Positions 40,410 to 52,295 of a stretch of DNA of 64,000 nucleotides are shown piece by piece (the stretch's first letter is position 1; each line of letters begins with the position of its first letter). Location of the stretch: assembly GCA_031282725.1 (NCBI GenBank), contig JAITDD010000050.1:25846-89845 (forward strand), read 5' to 3'. The stretch is from Mycoplasmataceae bacterium. GTDB taxonomy: Bacteria; Bacillota_I; Bacilli_A; Mycoplasmatales; Mycoplasmoidaceae. The notes under the pieces are model-generated. The model saw only the letters and a program-made list of their open reading frames with translations. It did not search any database and was not told the DNA's origin. The translations under genes and the position numbers were made by a program.

Positions 40410-40805
40410 TTACTTATTCAATTTAACAAGCAAATCATATAAAAAAACCATACATTTTATTGTGATACTTTCAGGATTATTATCATTGGATGAAAGTTCG
40501 GTAACTGATTCATATTTTTTTTGTTCAAACAAAACTGTTATTGTAAGATTATTTTGTTCATAAAAGGAGGAAATGATAATATCTGATGAGAAAGTAGACA
40601 TTGTGTTTTTTAAAAAAGTATCGTAATTTTTCATATCAAACATTTGTTTCATATTTATAATAATTCCGCCAACAAATATTTTGTCAGAATCAGGTATTTT
40701 TGCTAATAATGAAGAAATTAAACCGCTCGTACAACATTCGCAACAACATATTTTTAGGTTATTTTTTTTTAATACCTCTCCGATAAAATAATTATGATTT
40801 TGCAT
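40410..40805 (-). CDS. CinA C-terminal domain (PncC-like) protein
   Basis: The 131-residue protein matches a stand-alone CinA C-terminal domain, which in other bacteria deamidates nicotinamide mononucleotide. It has the opening ECCTSGLISSLLAKIPDSDKIFVGGIIINMKQM, where the usual sequence is ESCTGG...L.xxPGxSxxFxGGxVxYxxxxK. The catalytic Ser-Cys-Thr region reads CCTS and the domain is about 25 residues shorter than usual, so activity is uncertain. It is divergent from rmuC. Confidence 0.65.
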   Translation of the reverse strand: MQNHNYFIGEVLKKNNLKICCCECCTSGLISSLLAKIPDSDKIFVGGIIINMKQMFDMKNYDTFLKNTMSTFSSDIIISSFYEQNNLTITVLFEQKKYESVTELSSNDNNPESITIKCMVFLYDLLVKLNK

Positions 40806-40844
40806 ATTTAGAATATTATAATTTTCAGCAACTTATAGCTAAGC

Positions 40845-40850
40845 TATAAT
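40845..40850 (+). promoter_or_regulatory. -10 box of rmuC
   Basis: TATAAT nine bases before the GTG start at 40860, giving a leaderless or very short-leader transcript. Confidence 0.45.
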
Positions 40851-40859
40851 ATTTTTATA

Positions 40860-42020
40860 GTGTTTCAAAAGATACAAAAATATATCATTGTTTTATTTTT
40901 AATCTTGTTTATTTTACTTTTATGTTTGTCGTTAACAAGTTGTTCCTCTAATATTCCTCAAGCACAAGATATCAATGCGGGATTTAATTTTCAACAAGCT
41001 TTTAGTGATTTAAACAATAATCTAAACCAAACAAATCTAACAATCGCTTCATTAAAACAGACAAATGAACAATTAGTTTTTGAAAACAAATTAATGAAAG
41101 AAAAGTTAGAAAAAATCAATAATGATAACAGTTCCAACAATATAGCTATTTCTGATGTAAAAAGAATACAAGATGAAATGAAAAGTTTTGAAATTTCCTT
41201 GAAAACAAATATCGAAAACATTGGACAAAATGTCTGTAAAGTTCCAAGCGCAGTAGATGAAATAAAAAAAGTAAGCAGTTTATTCGACAATACAAAACAA
41301 AGAGGAAATATCGGGGAAATACATCTTGAAATGATAATAAGTTCTATTCTTCCAAAAGAAATGTATAAAATGCAGCCAACGCTTCCTAATAACTTAAAAC
41401 CTGACTGTATCATTACCATTAATGAAGAGGAATACTATATTGATGCTAAATTCCCAAAAGATAACTACATAAAATTAATTGAATCTATCGAGAAAAAACA
41501 GAGCACTGATAAAGAATATCAAAAAAAATTCGAAAATGATTTAAGTGCAATGATTGAAGATTTAAAAAAATACGGAAAAACTTTATTTATGTTTATTCCA
41601 AGCGACAAAATATATTTTGATATACTAGAATATGCAAAATCTGAAGTCGAAAAAGCTAATAAATCCGATATTATTCTAACATGTCCTGCAATGCTTTGAT
41701 TACAATTGAAAGTTTTACTCGAAAACGATAAAAAAGCGCTTTTCGCTAAACAAGTCGACGAGAAATACAAAAAATGAAATGAACTTATTTTAAAAAACTT
41801 TATTGAATGAACTAAACAATGAAATGATTTCACTAGAAAATGAGATGGTTTAACAAAACAAATTAGGACAATATCTACCAAATCATCAAAAGTTATCGAT
41901 AGTGCAAAAGAAACAACAGATGATAATAATGAAAAGAAAATGTTAGAAAATTGCAAAAAAGAAATTAAAGATGCCAAAAGTGAAATAACCACTTTAATTC
42001 AAGAAGACGAAGAAAATTAA
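40860..42020 (+). CDS. rmuC: RmuC-family nuclease-fold protein with a lipoprotein-like signal
   Basis: The 386-residue protein has a GTG start, an N-terminal signal with a lipobox-like LTSCSS (Cys at about residue 28), a coiled coil (residues 40-130), and the RmuC core: [13 protein letters not shown], then KPDCIITI, then YYIDAKFP, the E...D...D-x-K pattern of restriction-like nucleases. The [15 protein letters not shown] segment is also typical. A charged helical tail closes it. Eight TGA codons, mostly in the last third, are Trp. RmuC normally has a plain membrane anchor facing the cytoplasm. If the Cys is lipidated, the domain would be outside. Confidence 0.8.
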
Positions 42021-42064
42021 TTCTCAATCTCGCATTTTTTTATAAAAAAAGTCCAAAGAAAGCA

Positions 42065-42070
42065 TATAAT
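42065..42070 (+). promoter_or_regulatory. -10 box of gltX, leaderless type
   Basis: TATAAT, six bases (TTTAAT), then the gltX ATG at 42077. Confidence 0.6.
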
Positions 42071-42076
42071 TTTAAT

Positions 42077-43591
42077 ATGAAGATTCGTACTAGATTCGCC
42101 CCTTCCCCTACGGGTTTTTTTCACATTGGTGGATTGCGAAGCGCTTTATACTCTTATTTATTTGCTCAACACTTTAAAAAAATAGGAGAAGATAGTGAAT
42201 ATATTTTTCGTATTGAAGATACAGATCAATTGCGTCATGTTGAAGAAGGGGTGATGGCTTTAGTAAAAGGTCAAGAGTGAGCAGGAATTACCCCCTTTTT
42301 TTCAAATCCTGAATGGTGAAAAGAAAAAGTTCACCAACAAAAAACTCCTGATGGTAATTTTATCTCCTACCGACAAAGCGAGAAATTCGATACCATAACC
42401 GCAATCGCGGAACAGTTAGTAAAAAAAGGATTAGCTTATTACGATTATCATACATCCGACGAATTAGATGAAATAAGAATCGAAAAAGAAAACAAAAAAT
42501 TACCACCTCGTTTCCATTTAACAGAAGAGGAAATTAAAAAACATCAAGAATGAGCAAAAATAAATAATCGTGTTGAAAAAATTATTAGATTAAAAATGCC
42601 AGATAACAGAGTTTATATTTGAGAAGATATGATTAGGGGACACATGGAAGTTTCTACAGAAGCATTAACTGATCCAGTTCTTGTTAAATCTAATAATATA
42701 CCAATGTACAACTTTGCCGTTGTTTACGATGACTATATTATGGAAATTTCTCACATTACCAGAGGAGAAGAACATTTAAGCAACACACCTTACCAAATCG
42801 CAATTAGAGAAGCAATAAAACCAATTCTTTTAGAACAAGGGTGAAAAGATATTCCAGAACCCATTTTCGCTCATTTACCATTTGTTACTGGAAGCGACGG
42901 AAAAAAACTTTCTAAAAGAGATAAAACATTGCTGCAATTTGTTTGTTCTGATGATGGACGAGATTATATGTCATTAGGGTATTATCCTGATGCTGTACGT
43001 AATTTTGTTGCTCTTTTAGGATGAACTGCAAAAGATAATAAAGAAATATTATCGATGGACGAATTGATTGAACGATTTGATGGAACCAGAATTGTTAAAG
43101 CACCGGCATTTTTTGATATTAATAAAATGAATTGAATTAGTGGTGAATATTTTAAAAACATGAGCGATGAAAAATTCCTTAATTTCGTTAAACCTTTTAT
43201 CAAAGCAGATTTATCTTTCACAGATTTGCCAGATTTGGTTCTTTTAACATTTAAAAAACAAATATACAATGCTTCCATGCTAAATGAATTAATCGAAGAA
43301 ACATTCATTAAAATCGACAGAACAAAAATTGATAGTATTTTAGAATCAAACCAAATTAGTAAGCAAGATTATGGTAAATGTATATCGTCCTTCAAAAATA
43401 TATTATCTTCTTATCATGAAATTAACGAAACTAACACAGATGAAATAATTAAAAAAGTTAAAGAAGAAACCGGATTAAAAGGAAAAGCGTTATTTATGCC
43501 TATCCGACTTTTTGCTATTGGAAAAGAACATGGCCCTGAAATGAATAAAATTCTTCCAATAATCGGAAAAAAGAACTTACTTGCTCATTAA
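42077..43591 (+). CDS. gltX: Glutamyl-tRNA synthetase
   Basis: The 504-residue class I synthetase charges tRNA-Glu. It has the N-terminal [23 protein letters not shown] with the HIGH-type motif, FRIEDTD, the [18 protein letters not shown] segment and the KLSKRDK loop (KMSKS type). The C-terminal helical anticodon-binding domain ends [21 protein letters not shown]. About ten TGA codons are Trp. Its stop overlaps the U32 gene start in TAATG. Mollicutes with only GltX usually also charge tRNA-Gln indirectly, but no gatCAB is visible here. Confidence 0.96.
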
Positions 43592-44514
43592 TGAAATTAT
43601 TAACTAACCCTTGTAGCTATTCTAACGCAATAGATTTGATAAAAAAGGGAGTTGATGCTATTAGTGTAGGGGAATCTTCTTTTAGTGCTAAAAATTCGAA
43701 CGATTTATCTTTTGTTGAAATTAAAAAAATATTAAAGGAAAAGAAAAAAACAAAAGTATTCATTTTGGTAAATAAGTTTTTCTTTGACACTGACTTGGTT
43801 AGGTTAGAGAAGTACTTATTAAAAATTTGCAAAGAAAACATTGATGGTATTATCTATTCCGATTACGCTGTTAACCAAATTCTTTTCGAAAACAAAATAT
43901 TAATAAACCAAATATACAATCCCGAAACATTAGTCGTAAGTTATGGACAGTTTGATTTCTATAAAAAAAATTCGATTAATGAAGTTAGTTTGGCACGGGA
44001 AATTTCTTCTAGTAATATTAAAAAAATATTAGATAACAAAAATAAAATGAAGGTTCAGATACAAGTTTGCGGCTATTCTTATATGATGTGAAGTAGATGA
44101 GATTTATTAAAGAATTTTTCCCAATATAGCAAAATAAAAACCAGCCTTGACAATAAAATTTTATATTTATCAGAACAAAAAAGAAAGGAACCTTTTATCA
44201 TTTACGAAGATAAAAACGGAACATTCATGTATACAAACTACAATCTAAACCTCCTTTCTAAACTAAAAGAATTACAAACTCACAAAATTGATACAATTCG
44301 AATTGATACTTTTTTACATAACGAAGAATGAATTAATGAAACGACTGATATTTTTCTTGAAGCTATCAAAACACTTGAATTAAAGGATGATAAGAAATAC
44401 GATGAGTTGGTAAAAAAAAGTACAGAAAAATTGATGAAATTTGATAAAATTCAATCTTGTGGATTCTATGATATGAACAAAAAAGATTTAATTTATATCG
44501 CAGACGAACAATAG
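43591..44514 (+). CDS. Peptidase U32-family protein
   Basis: The 307-residue protein has the U32 N-terminal pattern: LTNPCSYSNAIDLIKKGVDAISVGESSFSAKN, then FVEIKKILKEKKKTKVFILVNKFFFDTDL and DGIIYSDYAVNQIL. A Cys-containing CGYSYMMWSRWDLL segment stands where the family has its Cys-rich cluster, but fewer Cys residues are visible than in RlhA/TrhP-type RNA hydroxylation factors. Cluster binding is therefore doubtful. Three TGA codons are Trp. It is coupled to gltX through TAATG. Confidence 0.78.
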
Positions 44515-44586
44515 ATTTTTTGTTGGACGAAATATGCAATCATCACACAATAGTTTCATAAATCAAGGTGGTAATGAAAGATTTAT

Positions 44587-47500
44587 TTAAACTCTCACTA
44601 CTTGCAAATCTAATCCAGCAGGTTTTGCAATTACTGGCGAACCGATTAATAAAATTTCTGTCGAAAATTGTTGTAATGTTTTTCCGACCAGTTTTCCTTG
44701 TTCATCAACTTCACCAGTAATCAATCTAGAAGGAAGTTGTGATAATGCTTCTTGTTCATCATGAGCAATAGTGGAAAGTTCTTCAATTTGATACGGTTGA
44801 AGTTGGAAAACACTTCTATTTAAGTTTTGTTGACTAGAAGTTTCTTGATGAATTATTTGAATTTCTAGGGTTATTTTTATATCTTTTGTCGCATTCTCTA
44901 TATCACTAATACGTTCATCAAAAATTCCGACAATGTCTTTAACATCAATCTCATCATTATCATCTATTATTTTTTGTATCTTTCTTTTTGCGGCACTTCT
45001 TTTGAAAGAATTATCTGCTGATAAAAACTCTTCAAGTGAAGCTTTAATAGATTCTTTAGTGTCTTCTGGAATTGGTTGTTTTTCGGCAGTGACTTTTTCA
45101 TCACATTCTGCTAAGATTTGCATAGAAAGCTGTGCAATTTCGGAAATAATACTAACAGTTTTTTCTTGATATTTTGCAAGTTCAGGATTCAAAACTGTTG
45201 CTTTTGCGACAAAGTCATCGTTTTCTTCTTTTTGACATTGATATTGCGCATTTTTCCTAGCGCGATATAGCGAAAACTCGTGTTTTTTATCAAGTGCTTC
45301 TTTCGCAAAAGTGTCTTCAACAATAACCTGACTTTGTTGAAAAAAAGCCTCGGTATCAAATCCTTCTAATTTAATTGCAAAAATTTGTTGCAAAGCTGAG
45401 TTTTTAAGTTCATCGGGGGTATCAGGATTTAATACTATCGTCATTTGCTTATTAATGAAAAGATCATAAAGGTGGATTAATTCTTCAATGCTTTCCACAG
45501 TAATATTTCTCGGGCTTACAATCTGATGCTGATGTCCGGGTGCAAAAATATTATGTTCTTGGTTATGTTTTGATAGGAATTGTTGCTTACGTTCTTTTAT
45601 TTGATCATTTGTTAAACCAGGATTTGCGTCGTTATATTCCGATGTTCCGGGGATTAAAGAATAAATCATTTTATGGTACGATGCGAAAAGTTTAATTAAA
45701 AACGGTTGATCGGCACTAATATTTACAAAAGCAGGAATCGAATCTTGTCCGTCTGTAGAATCGAAAGTTGATAAATTAAATTTAAAATATCACAGAAACT
45801 TTTCAAAATCTTCGTCGCAAGGTATATTAGCGAAATCGATAGTTGTTTGGGTTTTTAATTCTCCGGTTGCAGTTTCAATAACTTTGGTAGAAAATATTTT
45901 TTGGTGATTTAAATGGTTCATGATTTCTTGATATTTAGTAGTTTTCGGCAATACAAGCATATTACGTTCGTAGGTACTTTGAATTTCGTCTAATATTTCT
46001 TTAGGGATAGTTACTGTTTTATTATTAGAAATATCAATCGCTACAATAAATTCAACAAAAGTTATTCCAAATTCTTCCATATCAATTTCAAAACGCTGTT
46101 GATTAATTTGGAAGAATTGATTACCAAAAGAAGTACCATCTTTTATTGGAAGTATTTTTTTAAAGATTTCAGTATATCTTTTCAAATAAAATTGTTTTTT
46201 TAGTTCAATATTTTGTTGGTGTTCCGTTTCATGTACGGTTTCATATCGCAAAATATCGCTTCTAACTTTTTCAATTTGCGAAGAATCTTGATGGGACGAA
46301 ACAAATGATGACGCTATTTGATATGTTTTATCAATTGATTCAATATCATTTTGAGAGCACAAAATTTCAAAGAATGATTTTGGGGTTATTTCATAAGGTG
46401 TATCAATTTCCGGATTGAAAAGTTTAGCACTGATGTCGTGAATTCTTGTAATGAAAAGTTCTATTTTTTTAACAATTACAGGAGAAACCTCGTTCGCGTG
46501 TTCAGAGACAATTTTAGTTATATATTCGTGCCAAGCTTGATCAAAAATATCTTCATCATTTGTTTTTGGTAAATTTGCAGCAATGAATTTTTTGAATGTT
46601 TTGTTAAATTGTTCGTTGATAAAATTATTCATAGAAGCTATTTCTTTTTTGTATGCTTCAATTTTTGATTCTCGATATCTCAATAATGTTTGTTGTTTTG
46701 TGACTTTTATCATTTTTTCTTCTTCGGCAGTATAAATTTTAACTAGGCTTTGTTGAAAATTAAACATTCTTTCGTTATGAACAGAACTATTATCTGAAAG
46801 ACCAGAACGATGTAAATTAGAAGCTTGAGCAACCATTGACAAAAAACTAGGATTTTGCATGCGACTTTGAATAATTTGTGTTGTATCGATATCATCAAAT
46901 TCACATATAAATTTTTGCCACTTTAAAAAATTATTTGGATTTATTTGTTGTTCGTTTTCTGTGAAACTTACAGTATTCAAACCATTCAGTGCAATATAGT
47001 TAAGGTATTTTACAATAAAACTGACTTCTTTAAGTTTATTATCTTCTTTTGCTATTTTATTTTTGCCTTGTTGTAACAATTGCGTATCTTGTTGAATTAA
47101 ATCAAAACTTTCTTGTAATTTTTTAGTTGTTATTTTTGGCAATTGTAATTGCAATCGTGTTATAACACTTTTTAATTCAGGCATTAAAACCCCAAAATCA
47201 CGTCGGTAAATTTTTTCAAATATTTGATACTGTTCAGGTGTTATTTCTAAAGCAGTTGAAGGAAAAGAAAAAATTTTATTAAATTTTTGCATAGTTGGCA
47301 AGTTTGAATCGATTGTTTTAACAGCGTTTTCAAAACAAAATTCAACACAAGCATTGTATAGAATTCTTTGTTTCTGTGATGAATCAGGAATTGTATCATA
47401 AGTTCGTTTTAGTTTGCGCAATCTTTCTATAACTATTAGATCTTCGGAATAACTTAAAAAACTTTCAATTTTATTTTGTTTAAAGAGATTGTATAAATGG

Positions 47501-48735
47501 ATAGGCGAAAACAGTAATTTGCTAGCTTGCATTCGTCTAGCGGATATTTCTTTATTTCATTCGGTGAAACGCAATTCTTTTGCTGTTTCTGTTCCTTTAT
47601 AAGATTCTTTATCATTTTCAATTTGTTCTTGAAATTTTTTTGCTTCTTGTAGTTGTTTTAAAATTTGGAAATACGGAGTGGCTCGATCTTCTTGTGATAA
47701 TGCATCAAAATTGAAACTGCCTGGATTTTGTGAAAACTCACTTAAAGTAGGAAAAGCATCCGGCTTTATAGTTAGTGGATCATCTAACAAACTTTGATAT
47801 TGGGTCGAAAAAGTAGCGATATTATGTTCGACTGCTTTCGAGATAAAATAAATAAAACTTACAAACGAGAAATTGATAGGGGTTTTGTCAACTAAAAATT
47901 TGCTTATCTCATTTAGTCGATAAATTTGCATTAATTGTTCATTAAGTTCATGACTGAAAAACCTATTGATCGAACAATTAGATATAGATTTAAAAATTTG
48001 TAAAGCTTGTTTATTACGAAATACTATTTCTCAATCTCCATGTTCAGAGTCAAGTATTGTACGAATTTGTCGAAAAGCAAGAGCGTTTCCAGATTCTCGA
48101 CCGTTATGGGTTTGTTCATCTATATCAAAAAAAGTTTTATTCAGTAATTGAAAATAGGATGGAAAAAAATGTTGTAATTGTCTAAATATTTGTGGTTTTC
48201 AACTATCAAGAATCGCATTCTTTTTCGCTATAACCGCTTTAGTGAGGCTTAGCCCGGTTGGGTCATTTTCATATTTGAAATCTAATTCAGAATTAACCGC
48301 TTCTATTTCTGAACGTACAGAAAGCATAAAATGTCTAAATTGTTTTTTGAACATATCTTCATGATTTTGTATTCTTTTTTCAGAACGAGAAAATGGATAT
48401 TGTTCATTCTGCAAAAAAGATTCAGTATTTTCAAGATTGATAACTCCATCGGAAACTAATTTTTTATGAGCCGGTTCAATTAAAGCACTAAGTCGTCTGA
48501 ATTGTTGGATAAATAAAGGAGATTGTTCATCGAATGTTTGGAGGAAATTTTCATTCAAGTTAGCAATTATTTCCATTAAATGATGAGCTTCAACAATATT
48601 TTTGACTGTATCGAAAGAAATAGAAGAAGATATAGTTTTTAGTTTTTCAACAGCTTGGGCAGATGTAGTGACTTCTGAAATATTAAAGAATCTGAATAAG
48701 TCAATTAATTTGTTTATTATTATTTTGTTTACCAT
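44587..48735 (-). CDS. 1382-residue cytoplasmic helical protein of unknown function
   Basis: Reading three TGA codons (about 48196, 47556 and 45787-45789) and those between as Trp makes one frame of 1382 residues; a standard-code reading breaks it into four or more pieces. There is no signal peptide and no membrane span. The sequence is Gln-, Asn-, Ile- and Lys-rich with long helical stretches and likely coiled coils (for example EEEKMIKVTKQQTLLRYRES). Trp is rare. No enzymatic motif or repeat unit is evident. It is monocistronic, with 70 bases to the U32 gene and 186 bases to tRNA-Trp. Size and composition suggest a cytoskeletal or scaffolding protein, but this is inference. Confidence 0.72.
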
Positions 48736-48921
48736 TTTTATAATATTAAGATATTAACATTATAACAAGAAAAATAAATTAGTTATTTTCTTCTTCAAAT
48801 CAGAATAAAAAGTGCATTAATTTAACTTAAAATTTAAAAATCAAATTGGAAATAAAATGCATAAAAAATATACAATATACGAATCTTTGTTTATCGGCGA
48901 ACAAGTATTAACTAAATAATA

Positions 48922-48995
48922 TGGCAGGGGTAGCAGGAATCGAACCCACACAAACAGTTTTGAAGACTATTGTTCTACCGTTAAACTATACCCCT
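48922..48995 (-). tRNA. tRNA-Trp (anticodon TCA), reads UGA
   Basis: A 74-base cloverleaf on the minus strand: acceptor AGGGGTA/TACCCCT, discriminator G and encoded CCA. The anticodon stem ATAGT/ACTGT holds loop CTTCAAA, anticodon TCA. It closely resembles the known UGA-decoding tRNA-Trp of mycoplasmas. This is direct support for reading TGA as tryptophan throughout the window. Confidence 0.95.
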
Positions 48996-49003
48996 ATGTT
49001 TAA

Positions 49004-49009
49004 ATTATA
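49004..49009 (-). promoter_or_regulatory. -10 box of tRNA-Trp
   Basis: TATAAT on the minus strand, eight bases before the mature 5' end. Confidence 0.5.
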
Positions 49010-49141
49010 AATCCAACATAATTTATTCTTATCATAGTAAAGGATTACTCCAAATTTGTTAACTTCTTATCGATATTATGCTAACCTCGTTTTCCGCATA
49101 GTTCTCATAGATTGAAAAAAAGAAAAGATTTTTTAACCTAG

Positions 49142-51136
49142 CTATTTACTAAGATTTCCTTCAAGTTCAATTATTAAATCTCGCAAAGAAGCAGCTAATT
49201 CATATTCTTGCTTTTCGGCAGCTTTTTTCATCTCTTTTTTTAGTTTAGCTATAGCTTTAGTTTTGTTTTTCAGATCAATATTCTTTTTATGAAACATCGC
49301 ATCTATTGTTTTCTGTTCTGCTGAGTCAATAAGATTATTAATTGGTTTAACTATTGAGGTTGGAGTGATATTATGTTTCTTATTAAATTCAATTTGGATT
49401 TTTCGTCTTCTATTAGTTTCATCTATCGCTTGTTGCATGTCTGAACTGGTTGTGTCTGCATACATAATAATTCGACCATTAACATTTCTGGCAGCTCTCC
49501 CGATAATTTGAATTAAAGATATTTTATTTCTAAAAAGTCCCGGCTTATCAGCATCAAAAATACAAACTAAAGAAACTTCAGGAACATCTAACCCTTCTTT
49601 TAAAAGATTAATTCCCACGATTGCATCATAAATCCCTTTTCTTAAATCGTTAATAATTTTAGATCTATCGATTGTTTTTAATTCATTATGTAAGTAAGCA
49701 ACTTTGTATCCTTTATTATGCAAAAAAGTAGCTAATTGTTCTGCAAGTGCTATTGTAATTACCGTGATAAAGGTTTTTTCATTCTTCTTTATTTGCGAAT
49801 CCAATTGTTGCATTAAATTTTCTATTTGTCCTTCTGTTTTCACGATTTCGATTATTGGGTCTAAAAGTCCTGTCGGTCTGATTATTTGTTGGATGACAGT
49901 GTTGTTTGATTTTTTTATTTCTCATCCTCTTGGGGTGGCGGAAACGAATATGGCGTTTTTAATAATTTTGTTGAATTCGTTAAAATTTAAAGGACGATTA
50001 TCTAAACAACTAGGCAATCGAAAACCATATTCTACAAGTGTTTCTTTTCGGCTTTTGTCAGTATTAAACATTCCCTCAATTTGTGGAACAGTAATGTGAG
50101 ATTCATCGATAACAAGAAGTCAATCATCATTTTTAAGATAATCGAAAATTGTATAAGGAGTGGAATTGGGTTCTCGAAGTTCTAATTGACGACTATAGTT
50201 TTCAATACCATTACAATATCCTAATTCAAGAAGCATTTCAATATTTTGATTAGTTCGTTGTTCAATTCTTTGTGCTTCTAAAAGTTTATTATTTTTCGTA
50301 AAAAACTCGATTCGTTCTTTTAATTCTTCTTTGATATTTTTAATTGCAATATCGAAATTATCTTTGTTAGCAATATATTCATTGGCAGGGATGATCTTGA
50401 CAAACTTTACGGTTTTGAAAACAACAAAATCACCATCCTTAACATCTTCTTCCTTGTTCTTCATTATTTGAATTGTTTCAATTTTTTCATCATCTAACAT
50501 AATTCGATAACTAATTTCGTCTGTGTGTCCTGGGAATATATGGATGATGTCGCCATTTACTTTAAAGGTTCCCGGAAGATTAGAAGTTTCATCTCTTTTG
50601 TATTGTAATCTTACCAAATCATAAATAAACTGTTTTCGATTAATTTTTTCGTTCTCTTTAATAATAATCATAAAACTTGAAAAATCGGTAGGATTAACAG
50701 TGGAATATATTGAAGCAACTGAAGCAACAATAATTACATCATCCTGAGTAGACAAAGAATTTAATGCGCTTAATCGCATCATCTCAATTTCTTGATTTGA
50801 AGTAGCAGATTTATCAATAAAAGTATCGGTGCTAGGTTTGTAAGCTTCTGGTTGATAAAAGTCGAAATAAGAAACAAAATATTCAACATGATTTTTCGGA
50901 AATAATTGTTTAAGTTCAGTATACAATTGTCCAACAAGCGTTTTATTGTGAGCAATGATAACAGTTTTTTTCTGCGTTTTTTGAATAATATTAGCGATTG
51001 TAAATGTTTTTCCGGTTCCTGTAGCTCCCAATAGAACTTGACTGGTAACTTTTTTGGCAATATTATCTGTTAATTGTTTAATAGCTTCCGGTTGATCTCC
51101 TTTGGGAATGTAAGGAGATTCTAACTCAAATTTCAT
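49142..51136 (-). CDS. uvrB: Excinuclease ABC subunit B
   Basis: The 664-residue protein is UvrB, the damage-verifying helicase of nucleotide excision repair. It has [16 protein letters not shown], Walker [16 protein letters not shown], the beta-hairpin [24 protein letters not shown], and helicase motifs V-VI ([33 protein letters not shown]). The C-terminal UVR domain is [25 protein letters not shown]. An upstream in-frame start would add 12 hydrophobic residues, so the ATG at 51136 is chosen. Two TGA codons around 49920-50118 are Trp. Divergent from lgt by 18 bases. Confidence 0.96.
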
Positions 51137-51142
51137 AAATAA

Positions 51143-51148
51143 TATAAT
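51143..51148 (+). promoter_or_regulatory. -10 box of lgt, leaderless type
   Basis: TATAAT, six bases (TATAAA), then the lgt ATG at 51155. The 18-base gap also holds the start region of divergent uvrB. Confidence 0.6.
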
Positions 51149-51154
51149 TATAAA

Positions 51155-52252
51155 ATGATTGAATCTAAACAAAGATTTAATAGATGGCTTCTTATTTCTT
51201 TAGCGATTGTTATATCATTTATTTTCTTTGGATATTTATTTGTAATTTTATATTCAAGAAGTGTTAATTGAAGTGAAGATGTTGAAGTCGCTTTTACTTT
51301 TATTTCCCCAGTTCACTGATATGGAATTTTTATCTTCTTCGGTTTTGGTTGTGCTATTGCTCTAAGTTGTTTAAAACTATACAAATACAAAGCGCCAATT
51401 GAACCACTTTACTTTTTTTGCATTATTGCGGTTCCAAGTGCTATTATCGGCGCTAGAATCGGTTCTTGCATTATTGGACAAACTTTATGAAGCGAAATAT
51501 TGATAGAACCAGGACGAGGATTAGCAATTGAATGAGGAGTATTATTTGTTGTATTGGTTGCTTTAATATACTTCCCTCTTGTTTTAAGAAATAGAAAATA
51601 TTTTGTTAAAGATGAATCGAATCCTAATAACTTCATTGCAAGACAAGTATCAATGTGAATCTATGTTGACAGTGTACTTCCCACCATTTTTATCGGACAA
51701 ATATTGGGTAGATTCGGAAATTATTTTAATCACGAGATATACGGGGCAGCAACCACAAATGAAGGGATGATTAATTTTTTAAAAACTTTCTTTCCTTGAA
51801 TGTACATTAACTCTCAATGACACCTCCCAGTCTTCTTTTTTGAACAAATCGGAAATATCGTCGGATTATTTTTAATCTATTTTTGTTGCGAGCTTATCAC
51901 TAATAAGAAAATAAGAAAATGTGGAAGTATCGGAATAATGTATTTTATTTGATACGGTCTTTTAAGATTATGAATGACTTATTTAAGAAAAGATGGAGGA
52001 GGAAGTGGAGGAGAAGATGTAAACTTTATCACTACAATCCTTTGAATTGTATTTGGTTTTCTTCTTTTACTCCTTAATACCTTTGTTTTTTATAAATATA
52101 CAAGAAACAAACGAATTATCTGATTCTTTTTCTACAGTCTTAAAACCTTATTTTCCAATCAAACAAAAGCAATGAAACAACAAAGAACTTCTTACGCAAA
52201 AGCCAATTTTTTAAAGAAATCTGAGCAAATGTTTTGATACAATAATTACTAA
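51155..52252 (+). CDS. lgt: Prolipoprotein diacylglyceryl transferase
   Basis: The 365-residue membrane enzyme attaches diacylglyceryl to the lipobox Cys, the first step in lipoprotein maturation. About seven spans are visible. The signature GRFGNYFNHEIYG (usual GRxGNFxNxExxG) sits at about residue 192, preceded by PVHWYGIFIFFG and GARIGSC. The C-terminal YFIWYGLLRLWMTYLRKD includes the conserved R-x-x-x-E/R end region. About fourteen TGA codons are Trp, so a standard-code reading finds almost nothing here. It serves the many lipoproteins predicted in this window. Confidence 0.93.
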
Positions 52253-52255
52253 ACA

Positions 52256-52295
52256 GTTAACTTTTTGTTTTTTTCTCGCTATATATATATGTATG
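52256..52295 (+). promoter_or_regulatory. Shared sigma-regulon element, copy D
   Basis: Plus strand: GTTAAC, TTTTTG, seven T, CTCGC, TATATATATATG, then TATGG with the start codon at 52293. It begins 4 bases after the lgt stop. Confidence 0.78.

Noticed and set aside
48736..48921. Small coding frame (20 codons, MHKKYTIYES...) between the 1382-residue gene and tRNA-Trp
   Set aside because: Too short, no ribosome or promoter signal, and AT-rich chance frames are frequent; nothing else is evident in this gap.
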